64,000 bases of DNA. Origin: Bradysia coprophila. Its lineage: Eukaryota > Arthropoda > Insecta > Diptera > Sciaridae. Where the stretch lies: contig NW_023503313.1 in NCBI RefSeq assembly GCF_014529535.1, positions 4,166,531-4,230,530 of the forward strand, read 5' to 3'. Shown here piece after piece: positions 11,416-23,064 of the stretch. Within the stretch, counting starts at the first letter, position 1. The number at the start of each line of letters is the position of its first letter. Both the position numbers and the translations under genes were made by a program. The notes under the pieces were generated by a model, which worked only from the letters and a program-made list of their open reading frames with translations, had not been told where the DNA came from and ran no database searches.

Positions 11416-11723
11416 AAAATATCGTGAAGCCAGTAGCGCTATTATTCAAACTGGCGCAGTACGATGATTATGTACCGATTCTGCATGCTTCGGCAGAATT
11501 AAGAAGTGTAAGTGGAAAATGGTTTTTCAATAAATTTTGCGATGTAGCAGTAGTATGAATGAACTTCCGTTTATTTCATTGTTTTCTTGTTGTTCACTTA
11601 GACTGTAAGTATAGTTTTGAGATCATAACATTAAGTAGTTGCACGTATCTAACATAATATCACATGGGTCGGTAAAAAACCATTTTCCGTTAATTTTTCG
11701 TCGAAAGTGCAAAATCGTTTCAC

Positions 11724-14700
11724 TTAAGAGCTAGCACTGGTGCCAATAAATAGGTGGAACAGCTTCTCCGCCAAAGTGGTATCGAAAATCTCTTCTCCAT
11801 TTTTATATTCGTCCAAGTTTTTAGTGCCGCGAGGATCATTACTAGCAAAACCTTTGAGATTTCTGAGAGAAAAACAAAAACCAAAAAAAATTGGAAAATC
11901 ATGAAACAGTCACCACGCAGACAGTAACAAGAATTCTTACCGTGTTTTGGCAAAAGACACTTCATCCTTCGACAAGCATTCAATACTCAAAAGATTTCCG
12001 GTTCGATTCAATCGACCCACTCCAAAAAATGCCCCATTCGGCACTATGAAGAACAAAATGATGTCGGGACTTGGCTCGGACTGAAAATGTGAAACACAAA
12101 GAAAACGAATTGTAGAGAGCACTGCCTTTCTTACCGAATGCATTTTCGGAATCAAGCTTACGTTTTTTATCGATTTGAACAGCCGTAACGAGGATACCAA
12201 ATATGGCCACCTCTTCGACGATCCCCACGAATTCACGATCGCCTTTTTCGACTCGGCGTGCAGAATAAAGTACCGAACTTTCGCATTTAACATCACTTGG
12301 CCCTTGAAATGCGACACATACGGCGTGTTGTTGGCAACACTTCCATTGCCGTTTCGGTTATAAAGCGTTGCTGGTTGAGAACGACTGGGATAGTTCAATT
12401 GATTATTCGATTGAAATTGGAAAGAGGACTGCTGATGGTTGTGATGTTGATGTCCCTGGTTGAAGAATTTTCCATTCGGTGGTCCGCCTCTATGCCGTTC
12501 CACACCGTTTTTATTTCGCGGATTACCTTTGAGCGGCAAAAGAATCGGTCGCAGACCCACATCTTTCGGACTTCTAAATCCTGCAATTGAATCTTCGGTC
12601 TCCAGGACCTGCGCAATTACGTTAACAATTCGACTGTCATTTGCGCTAAGGCCTGGTTTCCTTTCCACACAGCACAACGTTTTCATGAACATTGAGTTCA
12701 ATTTGATTCGCAACTCATGGACCATAACGGCAACCTCTTCGTCCGTCAGGAAAGCTATCCAATCGTCGAGCACCAATTTCACTGTCGGCAGATCATCGTT
12801 TTCGGAATCCGATTCCTCATCCAAGCAAATTACATTGTTTTTCGGTATGTACATTGGCCCGCCGAAAAGGGCTATCGTGAGTGGTGTGACAACCGTATTA
12901 TTTCGCACCAGACATAAGCGTTCCACGCGCGACTTTTCTTCATAAACAAGCCATTCGGATGGCAGATGAGTCAGTATCGTTTTCAACGATTTCAAATTCT
13001 TTTCACGCAACACCGACGTCACATGCGGCAGTAGCTTTTTCTCTTGTTTCGATTTCAAATTGCCGACTTTACGATCGACTCGACATACATTCGGATAGAA
13101 ACCAGCTACGAAGCAAGCTTTAACAGTAGCAAAGTTGTTTGAGTTCTGATTTACGTCAGCCATGTCTCCAGCGCCTCTCGGCAATATAAATCCAATGGTA
13201 CGCAGTTGTCCCAAAATCTGTAACAAAATTGAAGATCAGTGCCACAGCGAGAGTTTCGATTGAATTGTTCCTTACCTGCGTACGGAATCCGTTGATGAGT
13301 TCCATAATTCCACTGCTGACTTGATTTTCTCTGCAAAATCTGTAGTCCTGTCCTTTAGTCTTATGCTCCACCCACAACTGATACAATTTAATAAAGACCA
13401 TAAGATCACTGCAAGAACCGTCGGCCAATGTCTTGCGAGACAGACTCGCTGGCGTGTCACCCTCAAAATTCAAGACAAATGGATCCTTCACTGATAAGGC
13501 ACTGACAATAGTCAAAACTGGATCCAAACATTTCAGTAAAATCGAGTACAAAAGCATTTTCCCGAGTTGAACGTCAACCTAATAGAGGTACCCTGAGTAA
13601 TTATTGCTTGAAAAATGATAAAAAAATCAATTTCCTACGGGCAAATCGACCAGCCGGTAACCCAATTCGGTTACGTTCTCTTTTTCGTTCAGAGCGCCAA
13701 TTGTCTTCAGCAGTTTAATACTTTGATTGATGGTAGACGTTGACGGCGGTTGAAGAGCCATCGAGAGGTAGTCGGTTATGGTTGTCTTTGTCATAATGCG
13801 TGCATGCAGACATAACTCCGTTAACGGAATACGCAACAGTTCGGGCAGCGTAAACTCTTCCATCGCATCAAATCTTTGCTTCGAATACAGTCTGTAACAA
13901 AAACCGGGTTTGGTGCGGCCAGCCCGACCCATTCGCTGTTTCGCACATGCTTTCGATATCCACGTTGACGTTAAACTCGTAGACTCGGACAACGAGTCAT
14001 ACGAAATTTGTTTGACTTTGCCGCAATCGATTACATAGACCACGTCGTCTATGGTCAAGCTCGTCTAAACAAACGAAGAAATGTTAAATGGGTCCCAGCC
14101 GAAATACTCGTTTTTCTTTTGTGTACTTACCTCAGCAATGTTCGTCGACAAAATAACTTTTCGTGATCCCGGTGCAGGTGGAGCAAAAACCCGTTTCTGA
14201 TCAGACGTTTCCATATTTCCATGCAAGAATAACACTTCGATGTTGGCAGCAATATCACCCTCGCTGATCGTATTCATTTGCTCGACGATGGTATCGTAGC
14301 CGGGCAGAAACACCAAAATGCTACCGTCTGGCATCTGTTCGTGAATGAATTTAATTGTTTTGAACAGCAAATCCTGATCGATTTCGGTTTCGTTGGTTTG
14401 TTCGAGGTACGACTGCAAGCGCTTCTGATTGTCCTTTTTCCTTTGCTCATTCTCAATGTTTACGGGATCGAGTTCTTCAGCACGCTGCAGCAATTCAACG
14501 CATTTGGCGTGACCATAATTTAAAGCCCACTCCGTGGCAGTGTACCCAAAGCCACCGATAACTGATGGATCGGCTCCCATTTTCAGTAATACCTCAATAA
14601 CATCCGGAAGATCGTTTATCGCCGCAATCATCAATGCATTCAGTTCGGTATCGCTGTGTTTAACGTTCACATCGACACCTTCACCGGTAACCAAGTAGAA

Positions 14701-16570
14701 GAACTGACTAAAATCACATCTACCATAAAAACACTCCTGAAGCGTCTCGTTAATGATTTCGCTCTGATCGTCCACCACGGCCTGAACATCTAGTCGCTTT
14801 GATGACTTCTTTTTATTCCCTTTCACCACTGTTGATGCAATTGGCTTCAACGCCTCGCTTTGTATTTGCTTGTCCGCATATCGAAGCATTCCAAGCACAT
14901 CTTCGAGCTGGTTAATTTCAACGGGATACATGCGCCCCGGAATTTTTAGCAACGGACAGGCAAAATAGGCCGTGTAAATATCCGTATCAATCGTTGCCGA
15001 CATCAGTATGACTTTCAGTTTGGGATTATCAGCCATTGCCTCCTTAATGGCAATAAACAAAAAATCGGTGTACTTGTCGCGTTCATGTACCTGCAATAGG
15101 GAACAACATCAGAAGCACGTTCTGTTTGAAATTGTGGGCAGACATTACTTCATCCATCACAATGTGCGTGATTCGACTCAGCCAAGTTGCCGAACTGTCA
15201 CTGATCAGACATCGTAGCAGAAATCCGCTTGTAGTGTAAATCAAATTCGATGTCGGGCTCACTTTGCTCTCCAGGCGAATCTGATAGCCAACTGTGAAAG
15301 AAGGAAATTTGTTTCAAACTTACTTCAAATACGACACAAAAAGTGGAGATTCGGAAAATTTAGCAAAATCCAAGAGTTTTCCCCCAATGATGATGAGGTT
15401 CATGAGATTCATGAGTTAGGACTTCGAGTTAGTAATTGGCAAAAGCACACAAATCATTCAATGACATTCACCCAATAAGAGTTATAGCAAAGACCAGAGC
15501 AACAACAATTCAATGGACAATAGCAATTAAACGAAAAACTGCTTCAGGTAGACTGCATGCATATGGGTTCACCATCTTTTCATTTGGAATTTCTTACGGA
15601 TGTTTTAGAATAATTTCAGTTGTGGACACACTGTCCATCGTCGCTGCCTAAATAATAAAAAATATTGTCGCAAGCAACAGGAACAGTTGCCATCCCTTTG
15701 AGAATGTTTTCGTAGACATTCCGGAACCGACAACACAAAAAAGAAAACACTGACCTCGAACAGCTGCTCTATGCAGCACCACATGCAATTGATAAATCTT
15801 ACCTGTGCTCCCAACAATTTCTCCTCGTTCATACGCAACTCTGTCTGCCATTGACACAGCTGCAATTCTTCGCGGTTGGGTACATATAATGCGGCACGGT
15901 TCACTCCTGGCAGTGTGATCTTCCAAGATGTACTGAGGCACTTGAGTAGTTTTACCGGAACCGGTATCGCCGGCTATAACAACCACTCGGTTCGTATTGA
16001 TCATTTCAATGATTGTTGGGCGGTATTCGGTGATGGGTAATTTAGCGTGCGTGTCAATGATGTCACGCGAAACAGAAATGTGTGGTGGCACCAACAGTTT
16101 GAATATGGCAAAGCCGTAGTAGTACTGATTCGGTTTTTTGTTCGTTGCCAGTTCCTTGGCATCGGAACGTTCGCGATCGGTCACTTTGTGTTCGATGAGA
16201 AATCGTTTGATTAGATTCGACGATTCCGAGGACATTGTCAGTACGGCGTCGTATGAAATTTGCGTATTAGTGTTAGGCTTATAGACTGTCAGGAAACGGT
16301 TAATGCCTGAAACAAAGTCACTGTAGAAACATGGCACTCAATCTCACTTGTTTACCGTTTACCTTTGCCATGTGATTTTGATTTCAATCCCATCGACTGA
16401 GCGTACTTATGTACAAAGCCTCGTTGAGTGTTTGTAAACGATACGGGAAATGCATGCGTTTGCATATCGTCGTCGGCAATAAAAGCTTGTATTTGTTTCT
16501 GCACGGCAATCCGTAAGCTTTCTTCCATCAGGAAGTTTTTCGAATTGCGATCGGTTGCTTTTGTAGCCAT
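11724..16570 (-). CDS. YTHDC2: YTHDC2-type 3'-5' RNA helicase (R3H, DExH, ankyrin, HA2/OB, YTH), 1292 aa
   Basis: Nine exons: 16363-16570, 15803-16306, 15149-15291, 14131-15090, 13639-14064, 13276-13578, 12162-13217, 11941-12080, 11724-11862. All introns are GT-AG and all phases agree, giving 3879 nt. Domains: R3H at ~41-79; helicase motif I GSGKT (185-189), Ia TQPRR, II DEVH (284-287, split by intron 3), III SAT (316-318); ankyrin insert ~423-490; second RecA lobe with VFLPGYD, STNIAETS and motif VI QRMGRAGR (648-655); HA2/OB to ~930; an H/Q/N-rich linker ~1085-1155; YTH-like ~1162-1285. The DEVH box, internal ankyrins and R3H plus YTH ends identify YTHDC2, which partners MEIOC in germ cells; Drosophila Bgcn is the relative without YTH. 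Helicase residues look intact. The YTH part is degraded: the second-tryptophan loop is missing and VEW is IEC. The ATG at 16570 is preferred (context acaATGG) over an in-frame one at 16654. Confidence 0.94.
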
Positions 16571-18122
16571 TGTAATCGTAATGAATCGATGTAAAACAAT
16601 AGAAAATATATTTTTTGTGTATGGTGTCGACGAAAATAACGGTTCAATTTTCACTTATAATTTTGTGGCAAAATGCGGCGGCAGTATCACACCGAATTAC
16701 GTACAAAGTTTCATTCAAAATTTGTTACTTTTTGGATAAACAATTTTGAACCGATTCTGCCAAAGAAACTATAAGAATAACAATTCGAAATGAAACACTT
16801 CACTCCGTCTTATTATCCAACCTCTTTTTGACTTTTCAATGTGACATATGTGAATGCGAAAACGGGTGTAATGGTAAAAACGTTTACAACACAACCACCA
16901 CACGAACAAAATTGTTGAGAAGAAGAAGCACATTTATAGCAAGAGTGGCAAGAGTACAGTCAGTTTAGCATCGATTGTGCGTGTGTGTGTGTGTGTGGTG
17001 TGTGTTGAATGTTGCCATGAAAGAATTTACAGAATGCAAATTTTTCGATTCGAAATTTAGCGCCAAAAAATTTGAAATATTTTATTAAATCTCTTGAAGG
17101 AAGAATTCTTCACTGAATCAACAGTTCGTTGCACGACTTCCACAAAATCTCAAATCACGAATCTCTAAACACAAATTGTAACCAGTATTGTGAAGATACC
17201 ACAGGCTCTAGTCCTTCAGCACTCTCGCTTTTGAAGCTAGGAGGGTTTGAGAAATAATATGTCTGATGTATGTTCTACTCGGTTTACATTGCAACAACGC
17301 ACTTCAAGCATGAGTGGTACTCTAAATAGGATCCCAACAAAAATCTCTTCGAGAAAAGTGTGACGCAGTCTTTGAAGTACAATTTCTAAAATGAATGATA
17401 TCGCTAGAGTTGACGCTTTCAGCTTCGTTACGCAAAAATTAAATTTTACACCCAATTTTAGTTCAAACAAGCTGGCCTAGTTTTTCTCATCATCTGCCAA
17501 ATAATGTTTACCAAAAAAAAAATTTGACTGTAAACAACCAAAATTTTACCAAAAAAGTCTGCGTCGCAAAGTGGCAGATGTTCAAAAACTCGAAAGTTTG
17601 ACGAAAATCGAAAATTTGACGAAAATCCAAAATTTGACGAAATTTGAAAATTTGACGAAAATTGAAAATTTGACGAAAGTCCCCTCTGTGCTACTCGCAA
17701 AACTCTGAGACTTTGCCGATGAAAGTAACTATCTATCTGCCACCATTCAAGAAATAACTCTAAAACCCTAATTGACCACCCATTTCTAACTTTCGCCATT
17801 TTTCACATATGCCCCTCTGTTCTAATCGTAAAACTCTGAGACTTTGCCGAAGAAAGTAACTCTCTATCTCTCATAAGCCAAAAAATGTTACTCCTTTCAT
17901 CCTACGCTCGAGTAGCTTAAAATTTGGTCACCTGACCACTCTAGCTCAACCGAATCTGTACCAATTTTTCTAATTATTTTCTTGTTCGATTTGTGTGGCG
18001 AATACCTTTCATTTGATGGGTCACACGCCCCTGTAGGTTTACAGTTGCAACGTTGCAACGTAAAACAAAAAGTTTTCGTTTTTATTAGCTTTGAATTCCT
18101 CAGCGATACAACACTTCACATA
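16571..18122. other. Upstream flank of the helicase gene; minisatellites, no gene
   Basis: Contains a (GT)n microsatellite at 16979-17007 and an 18-bp minisatellite of aaaatttgacgaaaatcg units at about 17590-17680. It also holds a two-copy ~123-bp duplication starting at 17689 and 17812 (cccctctgt...actctgagactttgccga.gaaagtaact). A partial copy of the CAACGCACTTCAAGCATGAGTG element lies at about 17293-17325. No supported gene. Confidence 0.6.
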
Positions 18123-18130
18123 ATACAGAG

Positions 18131-20294
18131 CAGAGGCGCCGACTACGGTCTTGCCGCGAGGCTCGGGCAACACTATGACCAAATTTGTCGAGGCTGAGCA
18201 ACACTATGACTCGACGACACAATAAATACAGGGGTCGTACTACTCCTTATTTTCCTGATTTTCCTTATTTTTGAAAAAACCACCTTATTCCTCCTTATTT
18301 TTGAAAAAGTTCCTTTTTTTCCTTATTTTTCAATAATTTTGACGAGAAAACTACATTTTTGGATAACAGATAATAAAAAAAAATCGCTGCGCGGCAGAAT
18401 ACTGAGCAATAGGGTCATCGTAAATCTTCACCCGATCTCCTACTGCTAGTAAACAAACCATAGAAATGTAGTTCCTTGTTGTCGATTTTACTGAAGAAAA
18501 ATATCCACGTGGATTACAGTAATTTTGCTACCTTCCCACTCAATGGGAAGAGCGGTGTTGAAGAAGGGGAGGGAGGGTAGAATTGAAGGTAACGGACGAA
18601 TGTTTGGAAAGAATTGCCTCTGTCTCACGCTAAAAAGCGCGGTCATACTAAGTCAGCTAAAGCATCGACTTTACAAAAAGTCAGTCTAAGAAACAATCTA
18701 ACGACAATAGAGCACAGTGGGGGAGGGGGTCCCAAAGTTTCAAAATTTTGGTGGACGCCACTTGTGTGCGACCTGTTGGAGGCTTGAAAAGGTCAATGGA
18801 ATCTACCTGTTCCAAGTCATCTATGGGAAGAATCATTATTTTATTATTTCACTGATGTACTAAGAGGGAAACTTTCCCAACAAACTATTTGGTGGTAGAT
18901 CACACAAAAAAACAAGACCTACATAAACTTAAATTCATTTGATCAAATTATTGTGTTGTTTACAAATTTGATATAATTCTGACCTCAAATCTCTACTTCA
19001 CCTAAAAGAAAATTAAGGAATGTAGCATATTGAGAAATGTACAGTTTATCCTGAGGTTCAAAACACGACCTACAACCAATGGAATGTTGTAAAGAACCAT
19101 AGTCTTATTTTGTGGGTTGTGTGGATTATTTGTATTAATATTTACACGTAAATATTCACAGTCCACAAAATAAACAATTGACATGGTATAAGAAAGTAGC
19201 GGTAAGCTAAGGTTAATAATTTCAAATTAACTTTTACTATTAAACCATGGTAATTCATAGGCGAAAAATTCTTCACTGAGTGAACATTCGTTTCGTTGAG
19301 TTAACGCTGTCAAGTTTAACTTTGAGGTTAGATTTCTCACGATGTACTTTGGTCGTGAAAGTTTACCCAGATGTCATGAACGTTTCGTTTCTGAACGTGG
19401 CCCATTGCGTTTAAGTGGATTTAAGTGGATTAAATTAGTGTAAAATCGTTGAATATGGGTATGGGAATTTTTGAAAAACTTCGTAATTTTTGATTATGAG
19501 CCTAAAAAAGCGTGCAGGGGGTGTGCGTATAAAAAATCATCAAGATTTTTACCCAAAAATTTACTTCCAAGCTCCTTATTTTCTCCTTAATTTCAACCGA
19601 AAAATTCCTTATTTTCTCCTTATTTTTTTAAAAAACCTCCTTATTTCCTTAATAAGGCACGCCATTTTTGAGTGCGAGGTCTGATAAATATCATTTTTAC
19701 ATAAAAAATGATTTAAACTGTAGAAGAAAACGAGCATGTAAGTCAAAAATTCTCGCTGCGTGGCATTTCACTTTAAGTACAATTCCAACGTTAGCTTCAC
19801 TACTTTCTCGGAATTCTACATAATTTAAAAGAAATCCTTCGGTTCCACACGATAACTCGACTAACATCTTTTTATCGCTGTTCTAGTTTTGTAAGAGTAT
19901 GTTACAACATTAGGAAAGTAAGTGAGTCATTACATGACAAATTTGAATGTGTGTGTGAGTATATGTATTCAAGTGTAAATGCTTATGAAACAAGAGCGTT
20001 AGCAAAGTTTTCGAGGGACCGTATTGAAACGAACTTTATCTTCATCCGAATTTACACTGGCAGCACAATTAAGAAAAAAATCGCTCGCTACGCTCGCAAT
20101 TATCTTTTATTCTTTACAAAGCTTATGGTTCTTATAAAGAAGTTTCGCCCAATGTTCAAAAGTGCCCAAGACACGGCTGTTTATCGATAATTAAATTTTA
20201 CAAAAGCATCAATTAATAAAACATCAATTTTCGATCATACAAAAAAGCGACTTTTTTGGGCAACACTATACGAAAAAAGAAGTCGGCGCCTCTG
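18131..20294. mobile_element. Non-autonomous hAT element, 2164 bp
   Basis: Terminal inverted repeats of 14 bp, CAGAGGCGCCGACT, lie at both ends. The target duplication ATACAGAG is exact (18123-18130 and 20295-20302). CAG ends plus 8 bp fit hAT. The interior holds clusters of ctccttatttt near both ends (18244-18340 and 19563-19645) and only short frames; no transposase was found. It interrupts an otherwise continuous stretch of non-coding sequence. Confidence 0.9.
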
Positions 20295-20302
20295 ATACAG
20301 AG

Positions 20303-22060
20303 TAAGTTGAAAGATTTTGATTGTTTGGAAAAAGTCAATTTTGTATGAAAATGACAGATTTCAAAACGATGTATCTCCGGCAATTTTAAACCTACATAGT
20401 CGAGTGATAGTTCGTTTTGCTCGTATTTGAAGCGAGAATAGGTTTTGTGGTGATATAGACCAAAGGTTAGAAACTCAAATTTTCGGCTGGACATAGTTGC
20501 CGCGTCTCAAAAAAATTTCTTCGCTCTTTTTTTGGGGGTTAGACTACGTCAAGTACTCCGCTATCGCTCCGGACATGATACTGAAGCTTAACAGTGTGTC
20601 GTATAACGGTAAAACGTTGTAAAAAACAATTTCATACAAAAGAGCATTGCTCTGAAAGAACAGATTAAGACACTTTCAAGTTGATCACGAAGGCGGTGGA
20701 ATCAAAAATTTTCCTGTTGCGTCGACTAGGTTTGAGGAACTTTATATGACGATTTCAACTTAACAAAAAAAAAATAGTTTTCAATTTTACTTTTCACACA
20801 ATATGTAATGAGTTTAACAAATTTGGTTTCACCCGCCTTCGTCTTAACATGTTCTTCCAGAACCTTGCAAAATAGTACTTTCTTTGGCAGCTGTCGATTA
20901 TGACCACTTTTGCGTGATTGTATAGTCATTTGTGTATCACTTCGTTCGGGCTACAACTCGCGAAATTGCCTAAAATCAATCGTCCAAAACAGATACTCAA
21001 AAAAATTTTCATGTAAGGGGTCGAAAACCAGAGAAAAATCTCAAAACTCCCTCATTTTCGGCCCCGACACATGAAAAGAAATTTAATGAGTTCAAAATTC
21101 CAATACAGAAAAGTATTACAGTCGGTGACTCTGAAATAAGTTATTCAGCTGTTTTTGAGCTGGTTAACTCATACAAACAAAACTGCGCTTATACCCTTGC
21201 TTATACCTTGTACACGGCTGAAATATAGTTATCGAGGGGGAAACCACTCTGTTGTGAGTAACATGGTTAATTAGTTAATCTGTTAATCATCAACATGATT
21301 TTTGTGAATACGCTCGGTTAATCAGTGATTTAACATGATTTACCACCATATTTCACTATTAATTGTTGTTTTGCGACAATTCCACCGGAAAATGCTGGTT
21401 AATCACTGATTCGTCATCATGTTAATCACTGGTTAATCATATTACGGTTTCCACCTCGAGTTGCACGAAGACATTTTGTTTGTTCGATTGACCAGTGGCT
21501 GCTGAAAAACAGCTGAAACGGAATGACTAACTCACAAAATTAGTTTTTCTCACCTCAGCTGAAATTGAGGGAATCTTTGATGTGAAAAATATTGTATTGA
21601 GTACGGGAAAAAAGTAGAAAATTTCATTTTCTCGGGTGACAACATTTATTCATTCTCTCTCAAATTTACCTATCTTTCCGCATAATTCACCTACTCACCT
21701 GCGTAGTTCACTTATTTACCCGCATAACTCCTATAATTCACGCTTCGCTCTGGCCACAAACATTGCTGAAACTTTCTTTGCCCTAAAAACCAGTTTTCAT
21801 ATGTCGGTGTGGTGTGAATAACCTCCACTCAAACGGACAATGTGAAAATGACATTTGTTGATGCTTCGACAGAGAAAATGGCTTTCCGCTCTCTTGTTTT
21901 GATAGGGGAGAAAATAGAATTTTTCTCCACCGAAATGTCATCAGACAAAGTTTTTGTTTTGAAAAATTGAGTGACAAATTGATGGTTTTGTTTTGTGGAG
22001 AATAACGGTAAATCACACCTCGTCCATATGGAAAACATTGTGTTGTGTGTTCACATCTGA
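20303..22060. other. Intergenic, repeats only
   Basis: No gene supported. A truncated relative of the CAGTNGGTGAC mariner-like MITE starts at 21119 (tacagtcggtgactctgaaa, then agctgtttttgagctg). Between about 21233 and 21463, ggttaatca motifs occur in both orientations between gggaaacca and ggtttccacctcgag, suggesting a small foldback. At 21655-21740 a tcacctaytyacc-type short repeat occurs about three times. Confidence 0.5.
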
Positions 22061-22062
22061 AT

Positions 22063-22244
22063 GTAGCTCCTTAGAATTGTATTGGGATCATTTGTTAAAG
22101 ATTTATTTTTTATTAAAATAAATGAAATGAAAGAAAAAAGAGAATTTAAAATTTTTGAGATTTCTTTTTTTTTGTTTTCATAAAAAGTAAACCTTTAACA
22201 ATGATCCGCGTACCTCCAGTGTGTATACAATTCTAAGGAGCTGC
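22063..22244. mobile_element. Small foldback MITE, about 180 bp
   Basis: The left end gtagctccttagaattgtat and right end gtatacaattctaaggagctgc are inverted copies. A further paired block follows (gggatcatttgttaaag against ctttaacaatgatcc). The centre is A/T-rich. Target duplication not determined. Confidence 0.6.
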
Positions 22245-22671
22245 ATTTTCGAATCTCTTTCTTTGTGACACACCAAAATTCCTCCAATATGCTTGCTGAC
22301 ATATACAATCGTTGGGGCCTACTACCTGACGAAAAATCAAATTGTAAGTAAAAATTCCTTACAACACGTAGGCTCTTGAACTATTTGGTTCAGTGACTCT
22401 CTACTTCTGTGATGACGATTTTATTATGGATATTAAGACATTTTTTTATGATTTTTAGTTTAAACTTAGAATGGTGAAAATTTTCATTTCGATATACCAG
22501 GCCAATAAAATTTCAAGCTTTTTTTATTTTATAAGAAATTACGTTCAGCCGTGGAATTATAAGACCCGACAATTTCCGACGCTTTCATACATAACGTACG
22601 TATCGTAATGTTATAACTCACGTGGTTGGAATAGAGTTATTTGCGTTGAAATTGTTGGATATGCAGAGAAC

Positions 22672-22835
22672 CAACGCACTTCAAGCATGAGTGATACTCT
22701 AAGTAGAGTACTGAGGCTGGGCAGTGTATCATAAAAAACTTTCACAGTGTAAAAAAATGTGACATTTTTTTTTCAAACAAAGTAGTCCTCTATTTGACAG
22801 CTGTCACTACGATCACTCTTGCTTGCAGTGCGTTG
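22672..22835. mobile_element. CAACGCACTTC MITE copy 1, 7-bp target duplication
   Basis: Ends are caacgcacttcaagcatgag and, at the right, cttgcttgcagtgcgttg. The 7-bp sequence AGAGAAC flanks both ends directly (22665-22671 and 22836-22842). The interior has tactctaa.tagagtact and agtcctctatttgacagctgtcac, shared with the copy at 44269-44417. No coding capacity. Confidence 0.82.
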
Positions 22836-23064
22836 AGAGAACAGAATGATTTTCAACTGCACAAAGAGAATTTCATTTTCCATTTCCTTTTCCACTGGTT
22901 TACCTTACTACAAGACATCATCCGGGAATTCCTCTCTGAACGATATAGTGACTGAAAATGTATTTTGAATATCTTGTAAATTGTATTTTCAATCGTGAAA
23001 TTACAATAGAAAAAATACGAAAATTTCAATTAGAAAAAAAATAAGTTTATTTTTGAGTACAATG

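Noticed and set aside
12162..12228. An alternative YTHDC2 exon 7 end at gcattcg|gtaaga with the frame reading KKRKLDSENAF
   Set aside because: That donor keeps phase only in the other frame and makes the YTH helix about seven residues too long. The donor at 12161 (aac|gtaagc) keeps phase and gives the expected spacing to the next strand, so it was preferred. cDNA would settle it.
12460..12945. 161-codon plus-strand frame
   Set aside because: It is the antisense shadow of exon 7 of the YTHDC2-type gene, whose minus-strand frame has matching domains and splice phases.
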